A stretch of DNA of 61,028 nt from Yoonia sp. (GTDB taxonomy: Bacteria > Pseudomonadota > Alphaproteobacteria > Rhodobacterales > Rhodobacteraceae): contig JAQXEG010000001.1 in the NCBI GenBank assembly GCA_029250945.1, forward strand, positions 1-61,028. Reading direction: 5' to 3'. The notes under the pieces were generated by a model. The model saw only the letters and a program-made list of their open reading frames with translations. It had not been told where the DNA came from and searched no databases. Made by a program: the position numbers and the translations under genes. Of this stretch, positions 45,479 through 54,072 are shown piece by piece; the first letter of the stretch is position 1; every line of letters begins with the position of its first letter.

Positions 45479-47187
45479 TCGCGCGTCCCTGCGAATTTTT
45501 CGGCCCATGCGGCCCGCTCATCATCGGTGATTTTGCGGAATGTGATGTCTGACACCGTGAACGCGTGGCCTGCTTGCAATGTGTTCACTGCGGCTGCGAT
45601 GTCATCGGGCCATGGGGCGTCGGATGCGTTCATCGCGGCCAAAATGTCGGCGCTGGCATCGGGGATAAACGGGGCGGATAGCACACCGTAAAGACGGCAC
45701 AGGTTCAGCCCCATACGCACCTGCATCGCGGCTTGGTCAGGGTCGGTTTTGAACGTCGACCACGGGGCCACGGATTGCAGATATTCGTTGCCCAACACCC
45801 AAATAGCCCGCAGATCAGCGGCGGATTTGCGCACTTCCATTGTGTCCATGTGACCCTGATATTCGGCCAGCTTTGCGGTCAAATCAGCGATCAATTGGTT
45901 CTCGGTCGGGCCGTAGGTGGGGCCCTCTGGCACTGCTTCGGAGAATTTGGAGCGGCAGAATTTCGTGATCCGGCTGATAAAATTACCTAGCACATCGGCT
46001 AAGTCTTTGTTCACATCCGTTTGGAAGCTTTCCCAAGTGAATTCCGCGTCCGACGATTCAGGGGCATGCGACAAAAGCCACCAGCGCCAGTAATCGGCGG
46101 GCAAAATCTCTAACGCTTGGTCCATAAACACGCCGCGTCCGCGCGATGTGCTGAATTGTCCACCATCATAGTTGAGGTAGTTGAACGATTTGATGTAATC
46201 GACCAACTTCCAGTCTTCATCCATGCCCATTATTGTCGCGGGGAAGCTAAGGGTATGGAATGGAACGTTATCTTTGCCCATGAACTGTGTGTATGTGACG
46301 TCATCCGCGCCTGCGTCGGTGCGCCACCAGCGCTCCCATTCGTTGCCTTTGCCCGCGTCGACCCATTCTTGGGCGCAGGCGATGTATTCGATGGGGGCGT
46401 CGAACCAGACGTAGAAAACCTTGCCCTCCATGCTGGGCCAGTCGGCGTCACCGTTTTTCACAGGTACGCCCCACGCCAGATCACGGGTGATGCCGCGATC
46501 CTGAAGCCCGTCACCATCGGTCAGCCATTTTTTCGCAATGGATGTGGTCAGGATGGGCCAATCGGCCTTGCTGTCGATCCACTTGGCAATTTGGTCTTTG
46601 ACCGCGGATTGCCGCAGATACAGATGCTTGGTTTCGCGCACCTCAAGATCGGTAGAGCCAGAAATGGTGGAGCGTGCATCAATCAGGTCGGTCGGGTCCA
46701 GCTGCTTGGTGCAATTGTCGCATTGGTCGCCGCGCGCGCTGTCGAAACCGCAGTTGGGGCAGGTGCCTTCGATGTAGCGATCGGGCAGGAACCGGCCATC
46801 GGCGTTGGAATAAACCTGTTCCTCGGTCACTTCGCGGATCAGGCCCTGATCTGACAGGCGTCCGGCAAAGGCTTGAGTTAGTTTATGGTTTTGCGGGCTG
46901 GATGAGCGGCCAAAGTGGTCGAACGACAGCTTGAACCCTGCCGCAATCTCGGCCTGAACATCGTGCATTTCGGCGCAGTAGTCCGCGACAGGTTTGCCGG
47001 CCTTGGCGGCGGCAAGTTCCGCTGGCGTACCGTGTTCATCGGTCGCACATAGAAACAGAACCTCATGTCCGCGCTGGCGCAAATACCGTGCATAAAGATC
47101 TGCCGGAAGCTGGCTGCCGACCAGGTTCCCAAGATGCTTGATCCCGTTGATATAGGGGATAGCGGATGTGATCAGGTGACGCGCCAT
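45475..47187 (-). CDS. metG: Methionyl-tRNA synthetase
   Basis: This class Ia synthetase has 570 residues. The HIGH-type motif is HLGN in [20 protein letters not shown], the zinc knuckle is [17 protein letters not shown] (about residues 143-159), and the KMSKS-equivalent is [11 protein letters not shown], a normal variant. There is an anticodon-binding helical domain and no C-terminal EMAP-like domain, as in many alphaproteobacteria. Confidence 0.97.
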   Translation of the reverse strand: MARHLITSAIPYINGIKHLGNLVGSQLPADLYARYLRQRGHEVLFLCATDEHGTPAELAAAKAGKPVADYCAEMHDVQAEIAAGFKLSFDHFGRSSSPQNHKLTQAFAGRLSDQGLIREVTEEQVYSNADGRFLPDRYIEGTCPNCGFDSARGDQCDNCTKQLDPTDLIDARSTISGSTDLEVRETKHLYLRQSAVKDQIAKWIDSKADWPILTTSIAKKWLTDGDGLQDRGITRDLAWGVPVKNGDADWPSMEGKVFYVWFDAPIEYIACAQEWVDAGKGNEWERWWRTDAGADDVTYTQFMGKDNVPFHTLSFPATIMGMDEDWKLVDYIKSFNYLNYDGGQFSTSRGRGVFMDQALEILPADYWRWWLLSHAPESSDAEFTWESFQTDVNKDLADVLGNFISRITKFCRSKFSEAVPEGPTYGPTENQLIADLTAKLAEYQGHMDTMEVRKSAADLRAIWVLGNEYLQSVAPWSTFKTDPDQAAMQVRMGLNLCRLYGVLSAPFIPDASADILAAMNASDAPWPDDIAAAVNTLQAGHAFTVSDITFRKITDDERAAWAEKFAGTRD

Positions 47188-47328
47188 GGTGAATTTCCTT
47201 ACAGGTTTGTCCCGTTCTAGCGGGGGTTTCCGCCGGTTGCCAGATGTCGCGGCCCGACATGGCTAGAAAAGACGCGCCAGTTTGCGTATTCTGGATGCGA
47301 GCAGACAATAAATCAAAAGGCAAAAACG

Positions 47329-47790
47329 ATGCGAATTTTTACAGCAGCACTGGCGCTTGCGCTGACGACAGGGGCCGCACACGCCCAAGATATGTACGTA
47401 GGCGTTGCATTCGATTACGGCAAACCACATGCGGGTGACGATCAGACCGCCGCCAGCCTGATGGCCGGTGTGGCGTTTGACGCAGGCACAATCGGTTACG
47501 GTGCGGAAATCGAATATGGTGCATCGTCAACGTTTGGCGGTGACTACAACATCGCGCGTATTCGCGCCGTCGGCAGCTACGACCTTGGGTCGATGTCGGC
47601 CTTGGCCAGCGTTGGGGCCACGCAATATGACACGGGTGCTGCAAAGTTCAGCGGCTACAACTTTGGCCTAGGCGTGCAGGTGCCTGTGAACGACGCGCTT
47701 GACGTGCGGGCCGAACTGATCCGCGATATGATGGATGACTTTGGCAACAACGTCACCACAACGCGCTTGGCCGCGGTTTATTCCTTCTAA
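47329..47790 (+). CDS. Small outer-membrane beta-barrel protein
   Basis: This 153-residue exported protein has a signal peptide (MRIFTAALALALTTGAAHA, cleaved before QD) followed by alternating aromatic/small residues in about eight beta-strands, ending in RLAAVYSF with a C-terminal Phe, the outer-membrane insertion signal. It is OmpW/OmpA-barrel sized. The role is unknown. A strong terminator follows. Confidence 0.8.
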   Translation: MRIFTAALALALTTGAAHAQDMYVGVAFDYGKPHAGDDQTAASLMAGVAFDAGTIGYGAEIEYGASSTFGGDYNIARIRAVGSYDLGSMSALASVGATQYDTGAAKFSGYNFGLGVQVPVNDALDVRAELIRDMMDDFGNNVTTTRLAAVYSF

Positions 47791-47824
47791 GGCAATACCG
47801 CCCCGTTGATTTGGGGCAGACAAA

Positions 47825-47863
47825 GGCCCCCGCACCAGCATTGTTCATGGCTGATGCGGGGCC
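47825..47863 (+). terminator. Hairpin terminator after the outer-membrane protein gene
   Basis: GGCCCCCGCACCAGC and GCTGATGCGGGGCC form a long, nearly perfect GC-rich stem with a 10-nt loop, followed by TCTTGC. It lies 35 nt after the stop. Confidence 0.8.
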
Positions 47864-47950
47864 TCTTGCATGATAATAAGTTGCCTTTCTTCTTGTCATG
47901 TCCAGCCCGTGTCATAGGCTGCGTCCAACGTAGAATAAGGACGCATCCCG

Positions 47951-48994
47951 ATGAAAATGATCCCGCTTGGCCGTACCGATATCATGGTTTCCGACTGGTG
48001 CCTTGGCACGATGACCTATGGCAACCAGACCCCGCAAAACGACGCGCATCGGCAAATCGACATGGCATTGGATGCGGGCATTAACTTTGTCGACACGGCC
48101 GAGATGTACCCTGTGAACCCAATTTCTGCGGAAACTGTCGGCAATTCAGAGCGTGTGATCGGGGAATGGATCAAAGCGACAGGGCGGCGCGACGATGTTG
48201 TTGTCGCGACCAAAGTGTCAGGCGACAATCCCGGTTGGGTGCGTGGCGGCGTGGGCTATAGCGGGGCAATGATGGCGGATGCGATTGATGCGTCGCTTGC
48301 CCGATTGCAGACGGATGTAATTGATCTTTACCAGATGCACTGGCCGCTACGTGGGTCGTATATGTTCCGCCAGAATTGGACCTATGATCCGTCCGGACAG
48401 GACCGCGCCGAAACGCTGGATCACATGGCAGATGTGCTGCGCGCGCTAGGCGACGCGGTGAAAGCGGGCAAAATTCGCGCGATTGGGATGTCGAACGAAA
48501 GCGCGTGGGGCATGACCAAATGGATGGACGTCGCCGCCGCCGAAGGGTTGCCGCGCATGGCGTCTGTTCAGAATGAATACTCGTTGCTGTGCCGCTTATA
48601 TGACACAGATATGGCAGAGGTAGCGGTCAACGAAGACGTGACGCTTTTATCGTTTTCCCCGTTGGCGACCGGCCTTTTGACCGGGAAGTACCAAAATGGT
48701 GTCGTACCTGCGGGAAGCCGTCTGTCGATCAATGACGACCTTGGTGGGCGCATGACCCTGCGCACGTTGCCTGCTGTTCAGGCCTATATGGATGTCGCTG
48801 CGCGTCACGGGCTGGACCCCGCACATTTGGCAATGGCGTGGCAAGGCACGCGTCCGTTCCCCGTGTCAGCAATTTTTGGCGCGACGACGACAGAGCAGGT
48901 AGCGCATCTGCTTAAGGGGCGCGATGTGGCGTTGCCCGATGATGTGCTGGCCGAGATCGACACGGCACATCGCGCCCATCCCATGCCTTACTAA
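47951..48994 (+). CDS. Aldo/keto reductase (Tas-like)
   Basis: This 347-residue NADPH-dependent aldo/keto reductase shows MTYGNQTPQNDAHRQIDMAL, catalytic Asp/Tyr in FVDTAEMYPVNPIS, catalytic Lys in VVATKVSGDNPGW, His in YQMHWP, and a C-terminal cofactor site IFGATTTEQVAHLL. It resembles Tas/YghZ-type reductases. The physiological substrate is unknown. Monocistronic. Confidence 0.9.
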   Translation: MKMIPLGRTDIMVSDWCLGTMTYGNQTPQNDAHRQIDMALDAGINFVDTAEMYPVNPISAETVGNSERVIGEWIKATGRRDDVVVATKVSGDNPGWVRGGVGYSGAMMADAIDASLARLQTDVIDLYQMHWPLRGSYMFRQNWTYDPSGQDRAETLDHMADVLRALGDAVKAGKIRAIGMSNESAWGMTKWMDVAAAEGLPRMASVQNEYSLLCRLYDTDMAEVAVNEDVTLLSFSPLATGLLTGKYQNGVVPAGSRLSINDDLGGRMTLRTLPAVQAYMDVAARHGLDPAHLAMAWQGTRPFPVSAIFGATTTEQVAHLLKGRDVALPDDVLAEIDTAHRAHPMPY

Positions 48995-49067
48995 AAGGGG
49001 CGCGCAAGCGCGCATGACATTCTTGGCGCGTCGTCGCAGATGATTGTGCGGGCGGGCTGATGTCGGA

Positions 49068-49107
49068 GCCTCCGGCGGGCATATTTAGGCTCAAAAGAAG
49101 CGCAAGG
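49068..49107 (+). repeat. Dispersed short repeat, copy B
   Basis: GCCTCCGGCGGGCATATTT is identical to the first 19 bases of copy A (6304), followed by AGGCTCAAAAGAAGCGCAAG, similar to A's second half. It lies upstream of the carnitine operon. Confidence 0.75.
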
Positions 49108-49170
49108 TGGCTTGCGTCCGTTTCGGGAATCGCACAACGTCGCGGGAATTGGTGACGGGGGAGTAAAGCG

Positions 49171-50085
49171 ATGCCATTGGAAATGAACCGCGAGGTTTTC
49201 ATCACAGCAGCTGTGACAGGGTCAGGCAGCACGCAAGACCGCAGCCCGCATGTGCCACGGTCGCCCAAGCAAATCGCTGAAAGCGCGATTGACGCCGCCA
49301 AGGCCGGTGCTGCCATTGTGCACTGCCACGTGCGTGATCCTGAAAGTGGTGTGCCGTCACGTGATCTGGCGCTTTATCGTGAATTGACCGACCGCGTGCG
49401 CGATGCCGAGGTTGACGTTGTTTTAAACCTGACGGCTGGCATGGGGGGCGATATCGTCTTTGGCGGGGTTGAGGCCCCGTTTCCGACCATCGCGGGCACC
49501 GATATGATTGGCGCGACCGAACGGGTTGCCCACGTCGCCGAATGCCTGCCCGAAATTTGCACGCTAGATTGCGGCACAATGAATTTTGCTGAGGCCGACT
49601 ACGTCATGACAAACACGCCGGGCATGCTGGTTGCGATGGGGCAGATGATGACAAAATTGGGCGTGAAGCCCGAGATTGAAGCGTTTGATACTGGCCATCT
49701 TTGGTATGCTAAGCAATTGGTTAAGGACGGTGTGCTGGACAGTCCTGCGCTGGTGCAATTGTGCATGGGTGTGCCATGGGGTGCGCCGGATGATCTGAAT
49801 ACATTTATGGCGATGGTGAATAATGTTCCTGACGACTGGACGTTCAGCGCCTTTGGCTTGGGCCGTTCGCAGATGCCTTATGTCGCGGCCTCCGTTCTGG
49901 CGGGGGGTAATGTGCGCGTCGGGCTGGAGGATAACCTGATGCTGGATCGCGGTGTGCTAGCCACCAATGCACAATTGGTAGAACGTGCCGCAGGGATTAT
50001 CGAGAATCTTGGCGCGCGTGTCATCGGCCCTGATGATGTGCGCAAAAAGCTGGGCCTGACCAAACGCGCCCCTGTGTCCGCATGA
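49171..50085 (+). CDS. cdhC: 3-Dehydrocarnitine cleavage enzyme (BKACE/DUF849, CdhC-like)
   Basis: This beta-keto acid cleavage enzyme family protein has 304 residues, with zinc ligands in IVHCHVRDPESG and in DTGHL, the NLTAGMGG phosphate-loop-like segment, and an ETNAEL-like end. BKACE enzymes convert a beta-keto acid plus acetyl-CoA to acetoacetate and a new CoA ester. With a carnitine dehydrogenase in the same operon, 3-dehydrocarnitine to betainyl-CoA is the likely reaction (inference from context). GGGGGAG precedes the ATG. Its stop overlaps the lipocalin start (ATGA). Confidence 0.88.
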   Translation: MPLEMNREVFITAAVTGSGSTQDRSPHVPRSPKQIAESAIDAAKAGAAIVHCHVRDPESGVPSRDLALYRELTDRVRDAEVDVVLNLTAGMGGDIVFGGVEAPFPTIAGTDMIGATERVAHVAECLPEICTLDCGTMNFAEADYVMTNTPGMLVAMGQMMTKLGVKPEIEAFDTGHLWYAKQLVKDGVLDSPALVQLCMGVPWGAPDDLNTFMAMVNNVPDDWTFSAFGLGRSQMPYVAASVLAGGNVRVGLEDNLMLDRGVLATNAQLVERAAGIIENLGARVIGPDDVRKKLGLTKRAPVSA

Positions 50086-50627
50086 GATCGCTTATTATAT
50101 TCGCCCTGTTGGCGGCCTGTGCGACCCCGTTTGAGGGGGAAAAGCTTGGCGGGTTTGGTGAAGTTTACCGCGATCTGGATGTGCCGATTGCGTCCAAGGC
50201 CGTGTTCGACACAGACCGCTATTTGGGGACATGGTACGAGGTGGCGCGATATCCGGTGCTGTTTGAACGCGGTTGTGTTGGCGTGACTGCGACCTATGGC
50301 AAACGTGATGATGGGGCCATTTCTGTGCTGAACATCTGCCGCAACCCCGATGGCATGGTCAAAAGCCGGATTGAGGGTAAGGCCGAAATCGTTGGTCCCG
50401 GCCGGCTTGCGGTTAGCTTTCCCTCGGTGCCATTTGGCGCGTCGGATTACTGGGTTCTTTGGGTGGATGAGGGGTATCGCACGGCTGTTGTTGGCGCGCC
50501 CAACGGCAAATCGGGGTGGATTTTGAACCGTGATCCGCAGATTCCAGTCGATCGATTGAACGCAGCACGTAAAGTTCTTGATTTTAATGGCTATGATCTG
50601 GACAGACTGATGGAGGTACCGCAATGA
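50082..50627 (+). CDS. Lipocalin (Blc-like) lipoprotein
   Basis: This 181-residue lipoprotein has signal MRSLIIFALLAAC with lipobox LAAC (Cys13), then the bacterial lipocalin signature RYLGTWYEVARYPVLFERGC and the second conserved motif DYWVLWVDEGYRTAVVGAPN. Blc-type lipocalins sit in the outer membrane and bind fatty acids or lysophospholipids. It is translationally coupled on both sides within the carnitine operon, an uncommon partner that may reflect lysophosphatidylcholine or acyl-carnitine handling (inference). Confidence 0.88.
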   Translation: MRSLIIFALLAACATPFEGEKLGGFGEVYRDLDVPIASKAVFDTDRYLGTWYEVARYPVLFERGCVGVTATYGKRDDGAISVLNICRNPDGMVKSRIEGKAEIVGPGRLAVSFPSVPFGASDYWVLWVDEGYRTAVVGAPNGKSGWILNRDPQIPVDRLNAARKVLDFNGYDLDRLMEVPQ

Positions 50628-50896
50628 AACGTATCGCTTTTGGATGTATCTTGGCCCTCGCCGCATGTGACGAGGCCGCAATGCAAGGCGCGAGTGGTGG
50701 CTCTGGCGGCGGCGGGTTCCAGGAATTTCTGGTGCTTGGATCATCCATGTCGTTTGAAAAATGCCGCGCACGCGGTGGCCTGATCATCCGCGATAGCGGC
50801 AGTCCGATGGTCGCCTGTGATCCCAATGTGATCCGGGCACCCGTGCCGGTGGATGAATTCGACAACCCTGCCAACGCTGCGGCGTCGGACGCCTAA
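50624..50896 (+). CDS. Small lipoprotein, function unknown
   Basis: This 90-residue protein has a lipoprotein signal MKRIAFGCILALAAC (Cys15), a Gly/Ser-rich linker (GASGGSGGGGF) and a short conserved-looking domain with two Cys (FEKCRARGGLIIRDSG, MVACDPNVIRAPVP) that could form a disulphide. It is ATGA-coupled to the lipocalin gene. No family is recognised. Confidence 0.7.
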   Translation: MKRIAFGCILALAACDEAAMQGASGGSGGGGFQEFLVLGSSMSFEKCRARGGLIIRDSGSPMVACDPNVIRAPVPVDEFDNPANAAASDA

Positions 50897-50925
50897 ACAC
50901 CTAACACTTTCCGGGGGGAGATAAG

Positions 50926-52380
50926 ATGAAAAAATCAGCGGCCATTATTGGTGGCGGGGTCATTGGCGGTGGCTGGGCTGCGCGTTTCTTGTTGATGGGC
51001 TGGGATGTGCGAGTGTTCGATCCGGACCCCGAAGCAGCCCGCAAAATTGGCGAAGTGCTTGATAACGCACGCCGATCCTTGCCGGGTTTGTCCGATGTCG
51101 GTTTGCCAAGCGAGGGCGTGTTGTCGTTTCATGATGCTATGTCGGACGCTGTTGATGGTGTCGCGTGGATTCAGGAAAGCGTGCCGGAACGCCTTGAGCT
51201 GAAGCGCAAAGTCTATCAGACCTTGCAGGAACATTGCCCAACGGACGCGATCATTGGGTCATCGACGTCGGGGTTCAAACCGTCCGAATTGCAGGGCTGC
51301 GCGACACGCCCCGAACAGATTGTGGTCACCCATCCGTTCAATCCCGTATATTTGTTGCCGCTGATTGAACTGGTTCCCACCGATCAAAACCCGCCGGAAA
51401 TGGTGGAACGTGCCAAGGTGATCCTGACCGAAATCGGCATGTACCCCCTGCATGTGCGCGCCGAAATAGACGCCCACATTGCCGACCGCTTCCTAGAGGC
51501 CGTCTGGCGAGAGGCGCTTTGGCTGATCAAGGATGGGATCGCCACGACCGAAGAAATCGATAACGCGATCCGCTATGGCTTTGGCCTGCGCTGGGCGCAA
51601 ATGGGGCTGTTTGAAACCTACCGCATTGCTGGTGGTGAGGCGGGGATGCGCCATTTCATTGAACAATTCGGGCCGTGCCTGTCGTGGCCGTGGACCAAGC
51701 TGATGGATGTGCCAGAGCTGACCGATGATCTGATCGACCAGATCGCGGACCAGTCTGACGGCCAGTCTGGTCACATGTCGATCCGCGAACTGGAACGCGC
51801 CCGCGACAACAATCTGGTCACGATTTTGCGCGGGCTTAAGGCGCAGGATTTCGGCGCAGGCGCGTTGCTGAATGCCCAAGACGCCCGCATCGGCACACCC
51901 GCCGCCATGCCCGCCGATCCCGCTGGTTTGGTCGAGACGGTGCGCCGTGCCGTGCCGCTCGATTGGACCGATTACAACGGCCACATGAACGAGGCGCGGT
52001 ATCTTCAGGCGTTTGGGGATGCGACGGATCGGTTGATGGAAATCATCGGTTGTGACGCCGATTATATTGCGAATGGTGGCAGCTATTTCACCGCCGAAAC
52101 CCACATCCGGCATCTGGATGAGGTCCACGCAGGCACACGCATTCACATCGACACCCAAGTCATCGCGGGTGCTGGCAAAAAGATGCATTTGTTCCACCGG
52201 ATGATGGCCGATGACCGGCTGTTGGCCACGGGTGAACATATGTTGATCCACGTCAGCCTTGAGACACGGCGCGCATCTGAACCAGCAGCGCATATCGCCG
52301 CGAACCTTGCCACGATTGCGAACGCGCATGCCGCCTTGTCACTGCCCGAGGGCGCGGGCAAAGCCGTCGGTGTGCGCTGA
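50926..52380 (+). CDS. cdhA: L-carnitine 3-dehydrogenase fused to a betainyl-CoA thioesterase
   Basis: This 484-residue fusion has two parts. Residues 1-310 are a 3-hydroxyacyl-CoA-dehydrogenase-fold carnitine dehydrogenase (AIIGGGVIGGGWAARFLLMG, SSTSGFKPSELQGCA, THPFNPVYLLPLIELV). Residues 340-465 are a hot-dog thioesterase (DWTDYNGHMNEARYLQAFGD). This matches the LcdH type, in which dehydrogenase (CdhA) and thioesterase (CdhB) are one chain. With the CdhC-like enzyme it completes carnitine to glycine betaine. GGGGGAG precedes the ATG. The stop shares a base with the SDR start. Confidence 0.93.
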   Translation: MKKSAAIIGGGVIGGGWAARFLLMGWDVRVFDPDPEAARKIGEVLDNARRSLPGLSDVGLPSEGVLSFHDAMSDAVDGVAWIQESVPERLELKRKVYQTLQEHCPTDAIIGSSTSGFKPSELQGCATRPEQIVVTHPFNPVYLLPLIELVPTDQNPPEMVERAKVILTEIGMYPLHVRAEIDAHIADRFLEAVWREALWLIKDGIATTEEIDNAIRYGFGLRWAQMGLFETYRIAGGEAGMRHFIEQFGPCLSWPWTKLMDVPELTDDLIDQIADQSDGQSGHMSIRELERARDNNLVTILRGLKAQDFGAGALLNAQDARIGTPAAMPADPAGLVETVRRAVPLDWTDYNGHMNEARYLQAFGDATDRLMEIIGCDADYIANGGSYFTAETHIRHLDEVHAGTRIHIDTQVIAGAGKKMHLFHRMMADDRLLATGEHMLIHVSLETRRASEPAAHIAANLATIANAHAALSLPEGAGKAVGVR

Positions 52381-53132
52381 TGCGTGCGCTGATTACGGCG
52401 GGTGCATCTGGCATCGGGCGGGCCATGGCAGCGGGCTTCGATGCCAAAGGGTTTGAGGTCTGGGTCACAGATGTCGACACAGCCGCACTGGCGGATTTGC
52501 CCACCCACTGGAATGGCCACCACGTCGATGCGGCTGATGAGGCGGGCGTTGCCGCGTTGTTCGAAATGATCAAGGCGGCAGGCGGGCTAGATGTGTTATG
52601 CGCGAATGCGGGCATCGCAGGGCCCACGGCATTGGTTGAAGATGTCGCGCTAAGCGATTGGCAGAAATGCGTTTCTGTAAACCTAGAGGGTGCGTTCCTT
52701 GCGACGAAGTATGCCACCCCGATAATGAAGGCGGCTGGCGCAGGTGCGATTGTGTACACATCGTCGACGGCAGGCATCTATGGCTACCCCAACCGCGCAC
52801 CCTATGCGGCGGCCAAATGGGCGATCATTGGGCTGATGAAAACCACAGCGATGGAACTAGGTCCGTTCGGCATTCGTGCCAACGCGATTTGTCCGGGAGC
52901 GGTTGAGGGACCACGCATGGAAGGCGTCTTGCAACGCGAAGCAACCGCCAAGGGCATGACCCGCGATCAAGTCTATGACGGCTATGCCGCGGGCACATCA
53001 ATGCGCAGTTTTGTAGAGGCAGAGGACATCGCAAATATGGCCGTGTTCCTTGGATCAGACGTGGCGCGTATGGTGTCGGGGCAGGTGATTTCAGTGGACG
53101 GTCACACGGAAAATCCTGACCCTAAGGTTTAG
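52380..53132 (+). CDS. Short-chain dehydrogenase/reductase
   Basis: This 250-residue classical SDR has the cofactor motif TAGASGIGRAMAAGF (residues 5-19), NAGIAG, catalytic Ser/Tyr/Lys in YTSSTAGIYGYPNRAPYAAAKWA, and PGAVEGPRM. It is the last gene of the carnitine operon (TGATG overlap with cdhA). It may act on a carnitine-related hydroxy acid such as 3-hydroxybutyrate from acetoacetate, but this is inference. It overlaps the convergent regulator by 4 bp. Confidence 0.9.
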   Translation: MRALITAGASGIGRAMAAGFDAKGFEVWVTDVDTAALADLPTHWNGHHVDAADEAGVAALFEMIKAAGGLDVLCANAGIAGPTALVEDVALSDWQKCVSVNLEGAFLATKYATPIMKAAGAGAIVYTSSTAGIYGYPNRAPYAAAKWAIIGLMKTTAMELGPFGIRANAICPGAVEGPRMEGVLQREATAKGMTRDQVYDGYAAGTSMRSFVEAEDIANMAVFLGSDVARMVSGQVISVDGHTENPDPKV

Positions 53133-53989
53133 GGCTGCTCGCTCAGTAATCGGTCAAAAACCCCTGTCACATCGCGCGACGAATGGGTCCCGGCACAGAC
53201 AAGCGCGTCGAAATGATCGGTCAACGCGGCCACGCGGTCGCAGTCCCGAAACACGAGGTAGTTCTGACCAAGGTAGATCACCGCAAGCAACGGGCCGAAC
53301 ACTGTCACAGGCGCCGAAAACAGACGCCGCCGGTCAAATAGATGCAGCCGTAGCCGTGGATAAAGCTGGGCCGACAAATCCCGCAGGTGCATCAGCTGTG
53401 CGCGTCTGACATCGGGTGGTACATCTGCATAATATCCCTCCGCGCGGGCAAAGCTGGTGATTTCGCAGATCGAGAACGAGATTTCATAATCCGACGTTGA
53501 TCCGCGCATCCACGCCAAACGGTCACGGCTGGCGCCAACCGCTTGATCAATCGTTTTCCCGATGGATGGCGCATATTCCCAGCGCAACATGTCCGCAGTC
53601 TTCAGCATATCGGGCAGGGCGGCTGGGACGTGTCGGATTTTGTATCCCGCCGCCTCTTGGTGCCAGTCAAAGATATGATCGTCGATCAATGCGCGCGGTG
53701 CTTCTGTCATGGAAATCGCGGCGGCAACCAGATCGGCGGCTTGTTCGGGACGGTCCGACAATCCCAAAAGCCAATCCGTGCTGACCCCAAGCGCCGCTGC
53801 ACAGGACGCCACCAGGTGTGCATTTGGCAACCGCCCCCCGTCATCACGCAGTAGTTGCGATAATGTGGACCGGTCAACGCCAGTGTCGCGGGCCAACTTG
53901 CTTTGGTTGGAGTTCGCGAGCGCGATCGCCGCGACCAATCTGTCGCGAAACAGATCAGCACGGGCGAGTTTTGTAAGCTGTTGGATCAT
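53129..53989 (-). CDS. XRE-family HTH regulator
   Basis: This 286-residue regulator has an N-terminal Cro/C1-type HTH (NQSKLARDTGVDRSTLSQLL, then LVASCAAALGVSTDWLLGLS, residues about 25-75). A long C-terminal domain of about 200 residues (YYADVPPDVRRAQLMHLRDL) is not recognised and probably senses a ligand or oligomerises. The start at 53989 is chosen because the longer frame runs into the desaturase promoter. Its place beside the carnitine operon and divergent from the desaturase makes either a possible target. Confidence 0.8.
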   Translation of the reverse strand: MIQQLTKLARADLFRDRLVAAIALANSNQSKLARDTGVDRSTLSQLLRDDGGRLPNAHLVASCAAALGVSTDWLLGLSDRPEQAADLVAAAISMTEAPRALIDDHIFDWHQEAAGYKIRHVPAALPDMLKTADMLRWEYAPSIGKTIDQAVGASRDRLAWMRGSTSDYEISFSICEITSFARAEGYYADVPPDVRRAQLMHLRDLSAQLYPRLRLHLFDRRRLFSAPVTVFGPLLAVIYLGQNYLVFRDCDRVAALTDHFDALVCAGTHSSRDVTGVFDRLLSEQP

Positions 53990-54072
53990 GTGTTGACAAT
54001 TATCACCAATGTCGGAAAAAGTGAACAACTGTCTGAATGCCGCGATTAGCAATGGGGCAATAGGGTGACCCC
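53990..54072. promoter_or_regulatory. Regulator/desaturase divergent promoter region
   Basis: These 83 bp contain TTGACAATTATCACCAATGTC just before the regulator start. It holds an imperfect inverted repeat (GACA-N11-TGTC), a plausible autoregulatory operator for the XRE protein. No firm promoter call is made. Confidence 0.3.

Noticed and set aside
48999..49015. GCGCGC-AA-GCGCGC palindrome after the aldo/keto reductase gene as a terminator
   Set aside because: The stem is a simple alternating GC repeat with no T-tract; could be chance in GC-rich DNA.
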